Source of the DNA: a virus
Reading direction: 5' to 3' (one strand)
IMG/VR virus record: IMGVR_UViG_3300030410_000107
Span: 1-21,311 of that record
DNA: 21,311 nt
Positions 1 to 8,461 of the stretch are shown piece by piece (position 1 is the stretch's first letter; every line of letters begins with the position of its first letter). The notes under the pieces are model-generated. The model was not told the DNA's origin and did not search any database. It saw only the letters and a program-made list of their open reading frames with translations. Position numbers and translations under genes: made by a program.

Positions 1-58
1 TCGCGTCAACGTCACTCGCCTCGGTCGTTTCGCCCTTACTATTTACGACGGTAGGCAT
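1..58 (-). CDS. Partial CDS, N-terminus of an unidentified protein (runs off the window)
   Basis: An ATG at 58..56 opens a frame that stays open to the window edge. The 19 visible residues begin MPTVVNSKGE and are polar and acidic. The ATG lies three bases beyond the TAG stop of the preceding 769-residue gene (62-64), the same tight spacing as its neighbours, so it is probably the next gene of the late structural operon. No strong Shine-Dalgarno sequence is visible. Too little is present to name a function; by position a further virion or ejection protein is likely. Confidence 0.45.
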   Translation of the reverse strand, partial: MPTVVNSKGETTEASDVDA

Positions 59-61
59 GGG

Positions 62-2371
62 CTACGGCGCATCTCCTGCGGTCAGGCGATCGTCTTCGAT
101 CTCGTTCTGGAGCTTCGCGTCTTTCGCTTCGCCCTTCGCGATTCCTTCGATGTCGCCGTATTGATGCCGCGCATCCGCCACGGCCTTGATGGCCTCCTGC
201 CGCTCGGCGAGTGCCCTTCGGTTGTTCTTCAGCTGCGTCTCTTCGGCCGGCGTTCGCTTCTTCTTTGCTTGGAGCGACGAGATTTCCGACCCGATCGCGG
301 CGAGTGCTTTGTGTTGTGCGGAGTCGATAGAATCGAACTCCTCGGCCATGCCCTTGTTCCGCGAGCCGCCCATGTCGGTGAGCGTCGGCGTCTGCGTCCA
401 GTGCTGACCGAGGGCGTCGAGGCCCCTGCTAAACTCGCCGAGTGACTGGCTTGGGTATCCGGCATCGCCCTTGATCGGCATCGACTTGAGCGCTGAGGAA
501 AGCGTGTTCGAATTGATCGGCTCGACCTTCGGACGATCGCTGCGCACCTTGACGGGCGCGCCCGTGATGACACTGAACTTGCCGGACATGCGGCTATCGA
601 TGTCGTTTCGGAAGTTGTCGATCTCCTTCGCCGTATCGCCGCCGTCCATCATCCCCTTGAGCTGCGGCATGACGTGCATGATCTCTTCGAGGGTTCCAGC
701 CGGCACCGGACGACCACCATGGATGGTCGTGCCGTACGTGTTTCCTACGTCGATGATCAGTTGTTCGTACTCGTGCTCGCCGGTGTCCTGCCACTTCTTC
801 CAAACCTGACCGCCAGTCGATCGGGCGTTGTTTCGCTCGATTGCGATCTGCTGCATCCGGTTTAGATCGACATCGACGGCCTTGTACGCTTCGGACAGCG
901 CAGCACCTTGCTCAGCGCTCTTTGCGTTGTTCGCGAGCATGACGCCGCCACTCGGCAATGTGAACGCAAGCGGCTTTTCCTTGTCAGGGATTTCGTTGTA
1001 GCTGCCAAATACCTTGCCGTACGCGTCGATCTTCGGGACGGCAGCGCCTGCTCCAGCGCCTGCCATTTTCGCTTGGATCTGGAGCGTCTCTTGACGGTTC
1101 TTCTCGGCCGCCGCCATCTTCTCTTCGTACTCAGACGCGGCCTTCATGCCGTCGACTTTGTTTTTGAAGGTCTGCTGCTGGTACTTCGCGAGCGCCGTTT
1201 GCTGCGCAGATGTCACCGTATCTCGTGTCTCGCGCAGTGACCGCGCGGTCGTGCCGTTCTGGTCGTAGTCCTGCATTTTCGTATCGATGCCGTTGATAGC
1301 CATCTGATACGCGGTGACGCGATACGTCTCTTGCGCGCGATACGTCTCTTGGCTGCGCGCGAGGTCGTCACCGATGTTCGTGCGGTCGGAGCCGATGCCC
1401 TTCCACTGGTTATCGATGTTGTCCTTCTGCGAGGCGATGTCGCTCTCGATGCTCTTGTTAATCTGCTCGAGCGCGAGGTTGCGGCCGCCCGTGTACTGTG
1501 ACATCGCGCCGCCGATTGCCGCGGCGATGATGGTCGCGATGGTGCCACCGATGCCGAGGTTCTTTTGGTAATGGCGTGGGTCGACCTGCGTGGCAGCAAG
1601 CTGCGTGGCGCGCTGCTGAAGCTGCTGCGTTGCCTGTGCGGCGTGCTGCGTCGCTTGCTGCGCAAAGACGAGGTTCTTTTGCGAATCGGCGAGCTGCTTC
1701 GCGTCTGCTTCGTTCTTGAGCCGGGCGCGTTCGTTCGCGCGGTTGATGTTGTCCTGCGCCTGGTACTCGGCGAACTGCTCATCCGTCAGCGCGTTAACGT
1801 CGTGTTTCTCCTCTTCGAGCGGCGTGCCCTCGGGTCGCATCGTCGCGCCCTGAGATGCGAGCTCGTCACCGACCGTGTGCGTCGGCTGCGAGTAGCCGTA
1901 CATAGATTGCAGCTGACTGTCGCCAGGCGCTTCCGGTCCCATCGGCACAGGCGGCTGGCTCGCATCAGGTGGCGGACCGCCGAATGCCTGCGCGGCTGAC
2001 ATGGGCGGCCCATCAGCAAGCGTCGGCGGCGGACCTTGGCCCACAAACTCGGACGGCATCTCACCAAGATCGGGCGGTGCGGCCTGCGCCTCGACTTGCT
2101 GTTGTTGCTGCGCGGGCCCGGTGGGGTCGATCTGGATCTGCGCTTCTTCTTGCGGCGACAGCTTCGCCGTATCGGTCAAGTTAGCCGTCTCTTCGGGACT
2201 CTTGCCGACCTGCTTCGCGACCTTCTTGCCGTCCTTTTCGACCTTGTCTGGCACGGTCGGAGACGCGAGCTGCGCTTGCTGCTGAATGCTCGGCGCAGTC
2301 CACGCATCAGGCACCCACGACCACGGATGCTCCGCGTTGACGTCCTCTTCGTATGGATTGTCGAGCGCCAT
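62..2371 (-). CDS. Putative internal virion / DNA-ejection protein with one hydrophobic helix
   Basis: 769 residues. No domain family is recognised with certainty. Residues 1-190 are rich in Pro, Gln, Glu and Gly and look disordered, including a run of five Gln near 88-92. Residues about 195-265 are Ala/Gln/Arg/Lys-rich and probably helical or coiled coil. Residues 272-289 form a Gly/Ala/Ile-rich hydrophobic segment of glycine-zipper type, followed by another helical, Gln-rich stretch to about 440 and then a mixed C-terminal half. Long helical proteins with one buried hydrophobic segment, at the end of a podoviral structural operon, are often ejection proteins that enter the host envelope with the DNA; that role is inference here. 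The start ATG shares a base with the upstream stop (TAATG at 2371), suggesting coupled translation. A tail or minor capsid component is the main alternative. Confidence 0.6.
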   Translation of the reverse strand: MALDNPYEEDVNAEHPWSWVPDAWTAPSIQQQAQLASPTVPDKVEKDGKKVAKQVGKSPEETANLTDTAKLSPQEEAQIQIDPTGPAQQQQQVEAQAAPPDLGEMPSEFVGQGPPPTLADGPPMSAAQAFGGPPPDASQPPVPMGPEAPGDSQLQSMYGYSQPTHTVGDELASQGATMRPEGTPLEEEKHDVNALTDEQFAEYQAQDNINRANERARLKNEADAKQLADSQKNLVFAQQATQHAAQATQQLQQRATQLAATQVDPRHYQKNLGIGGTIATIIAAAIGGAMSQYTGGRNLALEQINKSIESDIASQKDNIDNQWKGIGSDRTNIGDDLARSQETYRAQETYRVTAYQMAINGIDTKMQDYDQNGTTARSLRETRDTVTSAQQTALAKYQQQTFKNKVDGMKAASEYEEKMAAAEKNRQETLQIQAKMAGAGAGAAVPKIDAYGKVFGSYNEIPDKEKPLAFTLPSGGVMLANNAKSAEQGAALSEAYKAVDVDLNRMQQIAIERNNARSTGGQVWKKWQDTGEHEYEQLIIDVGNTYGTTIHGGRPVPAGTLEEIMHVMPQLKGMMDGGDTAKEIDNFRNDIDSRMSGKFSVITGAPVKVRSDRPKVEPINSNTLSSALKSMPIKGDAGYPSQSLGEFSRGLDALGQHWTQTPTLTDMGGSRNKGMAEEFDSIDSAQHKALAAIGSEISSLQAKKKRTPAEETQLKNNRRALAERQEAIKAVADARHQYGDIEGIAKGEAKDAKLQNEIEDDRLTAGDAP
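1320..1350. repeat. Short in-frame tandem repeat inside the 769-residue gene
   Basis: A 13-base unit (CGATACGTCTCTT on the plus strand) occurs at 1320-1332 and again at 1338-1350, a period of 18 bases. On the coding strand it doubles the peptide QETYR (residues 341-351). The period is a multiple of three, so the frame is kept. It looks like a small local duplication within a helical region. Confidence 0.6.
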
Positions 2372-3108
2372 TACTTCGCGGCTCCGATCTTCGCGAGACG
2401 CTTGGTCAACGCGTTGCTGATGCGCTCCATCATGTCGCTAGCCTCGTCGTCGGCGTCCGCGATGTTTTCCTTGAGGCGCTCGTCGGAGAACAGCCCGACG
2501 ACTCCGCCGATGCCGCCGCCGAGTAAGCTGCCGCCAGTCTTCATCGGATTCTTCTCGGCGTTGTCGTACGCGCCGGTGCCGGTGCCATACGCCGCGTTTG
2601 CGCCCGTCGCGTCTTGACCGCGAGCTCCGTACTGAAGTGCCGCTTGGTTCTGTTGCGACTGGTTGAGCTGCGATGCTGCCGCGTTGCGCTCTTGCATGCC
2701 CGCGATTTGCTGCTGACCCGCGAGGCCGGCTGACATCTGCGCGTTGTTCATTCCTGCGACGCGTGCCGATGCGACGTTGCCGGGCTGCGATGCCGCCATC
2801 GACTGTTGAGCCGCCATGTTTTGCGCGAGACCCTGTTGTAGTTGCGGCGCGCTCTGGCTGGTCGTGCCGTTCATGACGCCTTGGAGATAGCCCTGTGTCT
2901 GGCCCATCTGGCCGTACGTGCCGTTCAGCGCGCCGTTGCTTTGCCCGTAGTTGCCCAGCGCCTGCTGACCAAAACCGGCCTGTGCTTGCGCGTTGCCGCG
3001 TAGTGCGGATCGGTCAGGGTTCGACGGGTCGGCGGCGCCGACGCCGAACGCGTTCGAGATGCCGCGACCCCATGCGCCGGTGTCGGTCAGGTTGTCGTAC
3101 CAGGACAT
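2371..3108 (-). CDS. Gly/Ala/Gln-rich virion protein with a degenerate C-terminal S74 chaperone remnant
   Basis: 245 residues. The body (1-200) is low complexity, rich in Gly, Ala, Gln and Asn, with the motif ADPSNPDRSALRG near residues 26-38 and GARGQD near 161-166. The C-terminus holds LFSDERLKENI (206-216), the hallmark opening of the peptidase S74 intramolecular chaperone domain, with Ser208 and Lys213 in the positions of its catalytic pair. The sequence then jumps almost directly to the terminal helix (about 230-243), so most of the domain is absent. It is collinear with the 301-residue protein encoded just upstream and is clearly its paralogue, about 56 residues shorter. Gene order suggests a minor virion or ejection component. 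Start ATG is one base past the neighbour's stop. Confidence 0.65.
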   Translation of the reverse strand: MSWYDNLTDTGAWGRGISNAFGVGAADPSNPDRSALRGNAQAQAGFGQQALGNYGQSNGALNGTYGQMGQTQGYLQGVMNGTTSQSAPQLQQGLAQNMAAQQSMAASQPGNVASARVAGMNNAQMSAGLAGQQQIAGMQERNAAASQLNQSQQNQAALQYGARGQDATGANAAYGTGTGAYDNAEKNPMKTGGSLLGGGIGGVVGLFSDERLKENIADADDEASDMMERISNALTKRLAKIGAAK

Positions 3109-3109
3109 G

Positions 3110-4015
3110 TTACTTGCCCTCGATCTTGGACAGCCGCTTGTGAAGCGACGCCATCATGGCGGTGTTGGCGAGCGTCAGTCGTCCGGTGTCGACGGCTTTG
3201 CCCTCGGGCTTCTCGATGATGACGTGCTTGAGGTTCGCCCGTTCGAGGTCCTGCGCCATGATTCCGAACTGGTTGCCGGCGCCGTGCTTCTGATCTTTGT
3301 AGTCGAAGCGGTATGCCTTGAGCTTGTCGAGCGAGTCAGACGCCGAGTCGTCGGCGCTCGTGATGTTTTTCTTCAGCCGCGCATCCGAGAACAGCGCTGC
3401 GATACCGCCCGCGCCGCCTGCTGCACCACCACCGAGCATGGTCGCGCCGGTCTTTTGCGGCGTTTGGATCGCGTTGCCATACGCGGTCGCGCTGCCGCCG
3501 TACGCCTGGTTCGCGGCGTTGAGGTCCTGCCCGCGCGCGCCGAGTTGCATCGTACCGAGTTGGTTCTGCGACTGGTTGAGCAGGTTCGTGGCCTGGCCGC
3601 GCTCTTGGAGTCCAGCTGCCGCACCCTGCGCGGACATGTTGTTTCCGTTCGCGGCCATCGCGTTTGCTGCTGCGCGTTGTGCAAGCGCTGCGTTCTGCGG
3701 AGGCCCAGCGCCTCCGGCTTGTTGCGCAGACTGCATGTTCTGCGCGAGCCCTTGCTGTAGCTGTAGTCCCGAGACGCTGTTGCCACCGCGCATCTGATTC
3801 GCGAGGTAGTTCTGCGTCTGACCGATGTTCCCGTAGCTCTGGTTCAGCGCATTGGCGTTGTTCTGATAGTTGCCGGCGAGCTGACCGCCGAGCGCCTGCG
3901 CGTTTGCGCCCGCACCGCGAAGTCCTGCGCGATCGCCGTTCGTCGGGTCACCGCTGTTGACGCCAAACGCGTTGTTGAAGTCGTCACCCGTCCATGTCCA
4001 CGGTGCAAAGCCCAT
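3110..4015 (-). CDS. Gly/Ala/Gln-rich virion protein with C-terminal peptidase S74 intramolecular chaperone domain
   Basis: 301 residues. Residues 1-200 are low complexity (Gly, Ala, Gln, Asn) with GDPTNGDRAGLRG near 22-34 and GARGQD at 159-164. Residues about 208-299 match the S74 chaperone domain: LFSDARLKKNI (208-218, Ser210 and Lys215 as the self-cleavage pair known from endosialidase-type tail proteins), then the AYRFDYK and FGIMAQDLE blocks (234-258) and a terminal helix. In known proteins this domain assists trimerisation of fibres or spikes and is cut off. Here the carrier lacks obvious beta-helical fibre sequence, so whether it is a fibre or an internal protein is open. It is the longer of two tandem paralogues. 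A good ribosome binding site (GGAG, seven bases before the ATG) supports the start. Confidence 0.72.
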   Translation of the reverse strand: MGFAPWTWTGDDFNNAFGVNSGDPTNGDRAGLRGAGANAQALGGQLAGNYQNNANALNQSYGNIGQTQNYLANQMRGGNSVSGLQLQQGLAQNMQSAQQAGGAGPPQNAALAQRAAANAMAANGNNMSAQGAAAGLQERGQATNLLNQSQNQLGTMQLGARGQDLNAANQAYGGSATAYGNAIQTPQKTGATMLGGGAAGGAGGIAALFSDARLKKNITSADDSASDSLDKLKAYRFDYKDQKHGAGNQFGIMAQDLERANLKHVIIEKPEGKAVDTGRLTLANTAMMASLHKRLSKIEGK

Positions 4016-4018
4016 AAA

Positions 4019-7000
4019 TTATCTCCGCTGCGCAGAAGAGAGCAGCTTGTAAAGGCCCTTCTTGATGCCGACTTCCATGCTGATTCCAGTGAGCTTGATC
4101 GATGCTCCAGCAGTCGGTGCAGTTCCGTTCTCTGCAATATTGCTCGCCGTGATCCGGACCTTCACAGATTCGATCTGTTGCAGAGACGGCGAAACCTGTA
4201 CCTGGAGTGCAGATCCAACCGTGATCGGATACGGCGTCCAATACACGTCGTCGACGTACAGCGGGTTTCCTGCTCCGTCGTATTTGTAGTTATAGGCGAA
4301 CCGAAACCGAAGGTGATGGGCAGACCTGTACTCGCCGAGGAGCTGATACTTCTGCACGCGCGCGAAGCCCTGGATATCAGCGAGCTTGAACCACGCCGTT
4401 TCGACGTCTAGCCCGTACGTGACGCCGTTGGCGAAGTCCGTGCGCTGACGAAGCACACCTGCCGTGTTCGACAAATAGACGTGCTGACCTTGCCAGATGG
4501 TGGCGCCCACTGCGTTCGTGATCGTCCATTCGCACCACTGGTTCGCGACGTTGTCGAACATCAGCACACGATTTGACGTAATCACACGAAGTTGATGCTG
4601 ACCGGGGACGAGATGTGCGGCCTGGATCGTCTCGCTATCGAAGCTCGAGATGCCTGCGCCAATGAACTGCACTGAGAGCGAGCGGTCGAGCAGGTGCCAG
4701 CCCTTGGAAGATTTGAAAACGATGCCGCTGTCGGTCGTGACAAGCGATTCGTAGTTGATGGCTCCGACGTCCGTCGTGCAGGTGCGCACGAGCTCGAAGT
4801 TGGAACCGCCCCCCGTGTCGTCGATGCCCTGGCCAGCGAATGCATAGATCGCCGTCTCGCGGAACACGACGATCGTGTAGTCGATGAACGTTAGGCCCGT
4901 GATCTTTCCGCCGACGGGCGGGACATCGATCAGCAGCTGGTCGTTGAACGCGGCGACCTTGTTGTCAGAGCGATACTTCGAATAGTAGATGGTGTTCGGT
5001 AGGCCAGCGATACCCGTCAGGAACAGGCGCTGGTTAGTCGCGCGGATGATGGTCGCGGGTGGCGGCGGTAGCGCTGGCAGTTGGCCCGTTCCGGCCTCAG
5101 GGTGCGATTCGTTGCTGGTGATGGCTGCATCTCGAAACGTATCGATGAACGTCGCCAAGTTGATCGACGTCTTGTCGATCGAAATGTAGCCGTTCGGATT
5201 CACAGCCGTCGGGTCGTTCGACGTGACGAGGTAGTACGGAGGCCCTAAATTCTTTGCGGAGCGCCACGTCTCGACGGCGACTCCGACTTTTCGCGTGTAC
5301 CAGAGTTGGCTATGACCGTTGGTCCCATCTCCGGTCTGGTGATCCTGCAAGACCGGAATCGTCCGAATTCCGTACGAGCTAGAACGGTCCACCTCGCCGA
5401 CTGCGTTGATCGAGCGCAGCGTACTCTCGTAGTTGTAGGTACCCGCGTCGAGTCCCTGCGCGACCACCACGCCAAGGTCAGCCATGGCCGGCGCGGTCGG
5501 CCCTACGCAAAAGTTTAGCTCGGTCAGCTGCACGCCGTCGTATTGGAGAACAAGCCCTCCAGCCACGTATAGCGTCTTGCCAAACTTGGCAGTACGGCGT
5601 GCAGCATTCGAGTCGAACGTGACGACAACATCGCGAGGCGCACGCGCGGTGAACGATGGATGCTGAAGCGCTCCGACAGACGTGAGCAATCGCTTGTACA
5701 CGCCAAGGAACGCGTACTCATCGGCGTTCGCAGTCGGCTGTACGGATGGCAAATAGCCGATAAGAGACAGCGTCAGCTGCGGCGACTGTGCGTTACCGAT
5801 TCGACTGCGCGCCATGATGCGGCCGTCGTCGCGATATAGGATGTATTGCGACTGGAGATTACCAAACACCGCATCGCCGTTGTCGGTGAATCCCCAGATA
5901 TACGTATGTGCATCTAGCGGCCGAGCGAACGCGTGCGATGCAAGGAATAGCCAAGGCTGAAACAGGGCGTCCGTCCCTAGCGTGCCAGCTGTCGTGATCG
6001 TGTTTTTACGGGAGACGCCTATCGTTCCGTTGTAGTAGACGTCGCAGCGCTCGGGAACTGCGGCGACAGCTGGGTACACGCACACGATTTGCGTCGGGGT
6101 ATCAGCCGTCGACCCGATTGCATCGCCGCTACGAACATCCGCCAGCGTCGAGATGGTCAGCAGGTCTCCGACGACGTTTAGCCCGCTCGACCGCGCGATC
6201 TGTAGCTGCGTTCCCGCAACAGTGACCGCGCACGCAATCGGGCCGTCGCATGTGCGCGCTTTCGTCGACGTCACAGTCGTTCCGAACGCGTCCGTCGTGA
6301 ACGCGATGTACGACGTTCCAGATGCGAGCCGCGCAACACCGACGGCTCCGGTATCCACTCCGGCATTTAGCGCAACGTCGTAGTTTGCGCCCATGCCTGA
6401 CGCGATTACGGTGAAGCTTGCCGCTGCAAGAGACGCCAGGATGCTGAGCGGTTTGAGGATTCGGACCTTGAGCGTGGTCCCAACGATCGTAAACAACATC
6501 ACGTAGTCGACGAGCTTGATCAAACGCGGCATCGTTTCGCCGGTCAGCTTCTGAGCCGACACGAACGATGCTTTGGTCGCCGAGTCGCGAGCCGCTACGT
6601 AGACGTTGGTTCCTTCGATCCACGCGTAGTATTGGACGCCTTGGCACTCGGCGCGGTCTCCGGCCATCTGGTCGCCGTTCGAGGCGAAGACGACCTCCTC
6701 GTCGAGGGCGATGGCTGCATGCTCTCCGCGGTCCTGCCACTTGCTGGTCAGTTGCGACCAGCTGTAGAGGTTCGTCCTGGTCCAGAGCAGCAGTTCATCG
6801 CCGTTGGTCGTCAGTCGACGGACGTCGGCGACGGCAATCGTACCGCCACTCTCGATGGCAAGCGTGCCGAGCACTTCGTAGGGCAAGCGCGTCTGAATGC
6901 CGCCGAGCTCGTCGAACTGGCCATCGCGGCAGATGTCGAGCGAGGGCGGCATCTTCGCGCGTGCATCCATGCGCTGGTTGAGGCCCGCAGCGATCGGAAT

Positions 7001-7036
7001 TTGAACAAGCGAGGTAGGAAGGCCCGTTAACGGCAT
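4019..7036 (-). CDS. Tail nozzle-like / packaged-DNA stabilisation-type structural protein
   Basis: 1005 residues from the ATG at 7036, which overlaps the previous stop by one base (TAATG). The frame is open a further 193 codons upstream, but that extension is Arg/Ser-rich, covers two other genes and is a shadow. The protein is beta-rich throughout. The N-terminal region (GLNQRMDARAK, then GGIQTRLPYEVLG) and the block around residues 750-800 (DVGAINYESLVTTDSG followed by KGWHLLDR) resemble the nozzle and stabilisation proteins that form the distal tube of short-tailed phages (T7 gp12, P22 gp10 type). Position after the connector gene and before putative ejection proteins fits. It would sit at the tail tip, below the portal and adaptor. 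The family match is from pattern memory, not alignment, so the sub-family is uncertain. Confidence 0.6.
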   Translation of the reverse strand: MPLTGLPTSLVQIPIAAGLNQRMDARAKMPPSLDICRDGQFDELGGIQTRLPYEVLGTLAIESGGTIAVADVRRLTTNGDELLLWTRTNLYSWSQLTSKWQDRGEHAAIALDEEVVFASNGDQMAGDRAECQGVQYYAWIEGTNVYVAARDSATKASFVSAQKLTGETMPRLIKLVDYVMLFTIVGTTLKVRILKPLSILASLAAASFTVIASGMGANYDVALNAGVDTGAVGVARLASGTSYIAFTTDAFGTTVTSTKARTCDGPIACAVTVAGTQLQIARSSGLNVVGDLLTISTLADVRSGDAIGSTADTPTQIVCVYPAVAAVPERCDVYYNGTIGVSRKNTITTAGTLGTDALFQPWLFLASHAFARPLDAHTYIWGFTDNGDAVFGNLQSQYILYRDDGRIMARSRIGNAQSPQLTLSLIGYLPSVQPTANADEYAFLGVYKRLLTSVGALQHPSFTARAPRDVVVTFDSNAARRTAKFGKTLYVAGGLVLQYDGVQLTELNFCVGPTAPAMADLGVVVAQGLDAGTYNYESTLRSINAVGEVDRSSSYGIRTIPVLQDHQTGDGTNGHSQLWYTRKVGVAVETWRSAKNLGPPYYLVTSNDPTAVNPNGYISIDKTSINLATFIDTFRDAAITSNESHPEAGTGQLPALPPPPATIIRATNQRLFLTGIAGLPNTIYYSKYRSDNKVAAFNDQLLIDVPPVGGKITGLTFIDYTIVVFRETAIYAFAGQGIDDTGGGSNFELVRTCTTDVGAINYESLVTTDSGIVFKSSKGWHLLDRSLSVQFIGAGISSFDSETIQAAHLVPGQHQLRVITSNRVLMFDNVANQWCEWTITNAVGATIWQGQHVYLSNTAGVLRQRTDFANGVTYGLDVETAWFKLADIQGFARVQKYQLLGEYRSAHHLRFRFAYNYKYDGAGNPLYVDDVYWTPYPITVGSALQVQVSPSLQQIESVKVRITASNIAENGTAPTAGASIKLTGISMEVGIKKGLYKLLSSAQRR

Positions 7037-7365
7037 TACTGCACCTCGATATCTACGGTGATCGTTGCACCGTAGCCGTTTGCCAGCAGCTTCAGTTGCT
7101 TGGTTCGATCGTACGAGTTGTCGCGAATCTCGACGATGTATCCAGAGCTCGAGGCGCCTCGAGGCATCGATGGCTTGACCATTGTCGGTGTCCGACCGAG
7201 GCCGTGAGGAACGAACGTTGCTGCACCGTTGGCCAGCGAAACGTTGCTCAACGTCTTCGCGCTTGCCGCGGGAATACGTTGCAACGCCTCGATCGCTTCG
7301 TGATGCGAGCGGCGAACCTGCTCTGCGTCGAGGTCGGAAAGCACGATGGTCGGCAGCTTCTTCAT
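7036..7365 (-). CDS. Small phage structural protein of unknown role (HGLGRTP motif)
   Basis: 109 residues. The N-terminal half is helical, with an early LSDLDAEQVRRSHHEAIEAL stretch. The C-terminal half carries GAATFVPHGLGRTP (68-81) and ends in beta-like sequence. The HGLGRTP pattern is common in small beta-sandwich proteins encoded with phage tail genes, but I do not know a fixed function. It is coupled on both sides: ATGA overlap with the connector gene (7362-7365) and TAATG overlap with the nozzle-like gene. A small tail accessory or receptor-facing protein is a reasonable guess, not a demonstrated role. Confidence 0.6.
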   Translation of the reverse strand: MKKLPTIVLSDLDAEQVRRSHHEAIEALQRIPAASAKTLSNVSLANGAATFVPHGLGRTPTMVKPSMPRGASSSGYIVEIRDNSYDRTKQLKLLANGYGATITVDIEVQ

Positions 7366-8057
7366 CGGCGATTAAACCGCCAGTCGCCTTCGTCGTAGTC
7401 GGTGCCGTAGTTCGACCCCATGTCGGAGATGACTCGACGCCGAGCGGAGTTGAGTGCACGGAGCTGCACCTCTTCGCTGAAGCGGATGCGTGCAGCCTCG
7501 CGCTCCATGACGGCAAGGGACACGTCGGATTCCGACTTGTGCATCGCCTTGATAGAGACGCCCCATACGAGGAACGCCTCGCCATCGGGCGTGACGACAT
7601 CGACGACGCTGCCATCGGCGTAACTCGACAAGTCGGTCGGCTGCGGTACGTACAGCATCTCGTACGTCTGGCCGGCCGGTGGCGTTGGGTACAGGTAGAG
7701 CCGATCGTCGATCAGCGAGTACTTATACGAGTCGCCCTGAATGCCCTGGAGCTGGGCAATCTCTGCTTCCATAGCCTCATCAAGAGACGCTCGACGGCCA
7801 TCGGCGAAGACCCGACGCACATCGACCGTCTCGTAATGGTCGGACGGTTCAGCGACGTACAGTGCACCCGTGGTGACGTACGTCGCGACCGTCTCAAAAT
7901 ATCGCAGACCCGTTTGCGCAACAATCGACCAAAGCTCGCCATACTGCTCGCTGATGAGCGCGTTCCACTCCGGGGTCTGAACGGATGGATCACTTTCCTT
8001 GTCGCAGCGGCGTTGAATCCGCGTGCGCAAGTCGCTCATCAGGATCAGGCGAGGCAT
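7362..8057 (-). CDS. Head-tail connector / adaptor-like protein
   Basis: 231 residues. The pattern is that of podoviral adaptor proteins that dock under the portal: an N-terminal helical part beginning near LMSDLRTRIQRRCD, a statement of helices around WNALISEQYGELW, a central beta insertion including DDRLYLYPTPPAGQ (about 116-130), and a helical C-terminus. Its place between capsid genes and the nozzle-like gene supports this. The first ATG (8057) lies three bases past the previous stop; an internal ATG six codons later (MSDLRT) is an alternative start. The downstream gene begins inside its stop codon (ATGA at 7362-7365). Identification rests on architecture and gene order. Confidence 0.6.
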   Translation of the reverse strand: MPRLILMSDLRTRIQRRCDKESDPSVQTPEWNALISEQYGELWSIVAQTGLRYFETVATYVTTGALYVAEPSDHYETVDVRRVFADGRRASLDEAMEAEIAQLQGIQGDSYKYSLIDDRLYLYPTPPAGQTYEMLYVPQPTDLSSYADGSVVDVVTPDGEAFLVWGVSIKAMHKSESDVSLAVMEREAARIRFSEEVQLRALNSARRRVISDMGSNYGTDYDEGDWRFNRR

Positions 8058-8060
8058 GAG

Positions 8061-8438
8061 TTAGACGCCCTTGCCGCTCTTCTTGAACTGGAACTTCAGC
8101 GTCAGGTTTTGAAGCGCCGCGAGATCGGTCGCGACGCCCGCCGTGGTCTGCACCGTAATCGGCAGCGTGAACGTTGCAGGCACGTACGCGCCAGCCGTGA
8201 CCACGAGGGCCGCAACTCCAGCCGGAACGGTCGCGCTAAAGGCGGCGATCACACCGAGGAAAATCCCCGGGTTTTCTTTCCACACGATGGAATAGAGGCC
8301 CGCCGACGGGCGCGTCAGCGTTGCACCGAGTCCGCCGTTCACGACCGTCGGGAGGGCCGCGCCAGTACCGAGGAGGTACCAAACGCGCTCCACCAGGAAC
8401 GGGATGTCCGTATATTCTTCGCACGCATATTCACTCAT
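8061..8438 (-). CDS. Probable capsid decoration or head-fibre-like structural protein
   Basis: 125 residues with no firm family. The central segment LTRPSAGLYSIVW (about 41-53) followed by hydrophobic beta strands resembles small beta-sandwich proteins that many marine and soil podoviruses encode directly after the major capsid gene. The C-terminus is basic (KFQFKKSGKGV). The gene lies just after the major capsid gene (23 bases apart) and has its own excellent ribosome binding site, GAGGAG at 8450..8445, six bases before the ATG, so strong translation is expected, as for an abundant virion protein. Decoration protein is inference from position and expression signals. Confidence 0.5.
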   Translation of the reverse strand: MSEYACEEYTDIPFLVERVWYLLGTGAALPTVVNGGLGATLTRPSAGLYSIVWKENPGIFLGVIAAFSATVPAGVAALVVTAGAYVPATFTLPITVQTTAGVATDLAALQNLTLKFQFKKSGKGV

Positions 8439-8444
8439 GGGTTT

Positions 8445-8450
8445 CTCCTC
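8445..8450 (-). promoter_or_regulatory. Strong ribosome binding site of the 125-residue gene
   Basis: GAGGAG on the minus strand, six bases before the ATG at 8438. It is one of the two best Shine-Dalgarno matches in the window, suggesting high expression of a small structural protein. Confidence 0.7.
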
Positions 8451-8461
8451 GGAGCGAACGC

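Noticed and set aside
7037-7615. 193-codon N-terminal extension of the nozzle-like protein
   Set aside because: Ser/Arg-rich sequence in a shadow frame covering two real genes; the ATG at 7036 with TAATG coupling is the natural start.
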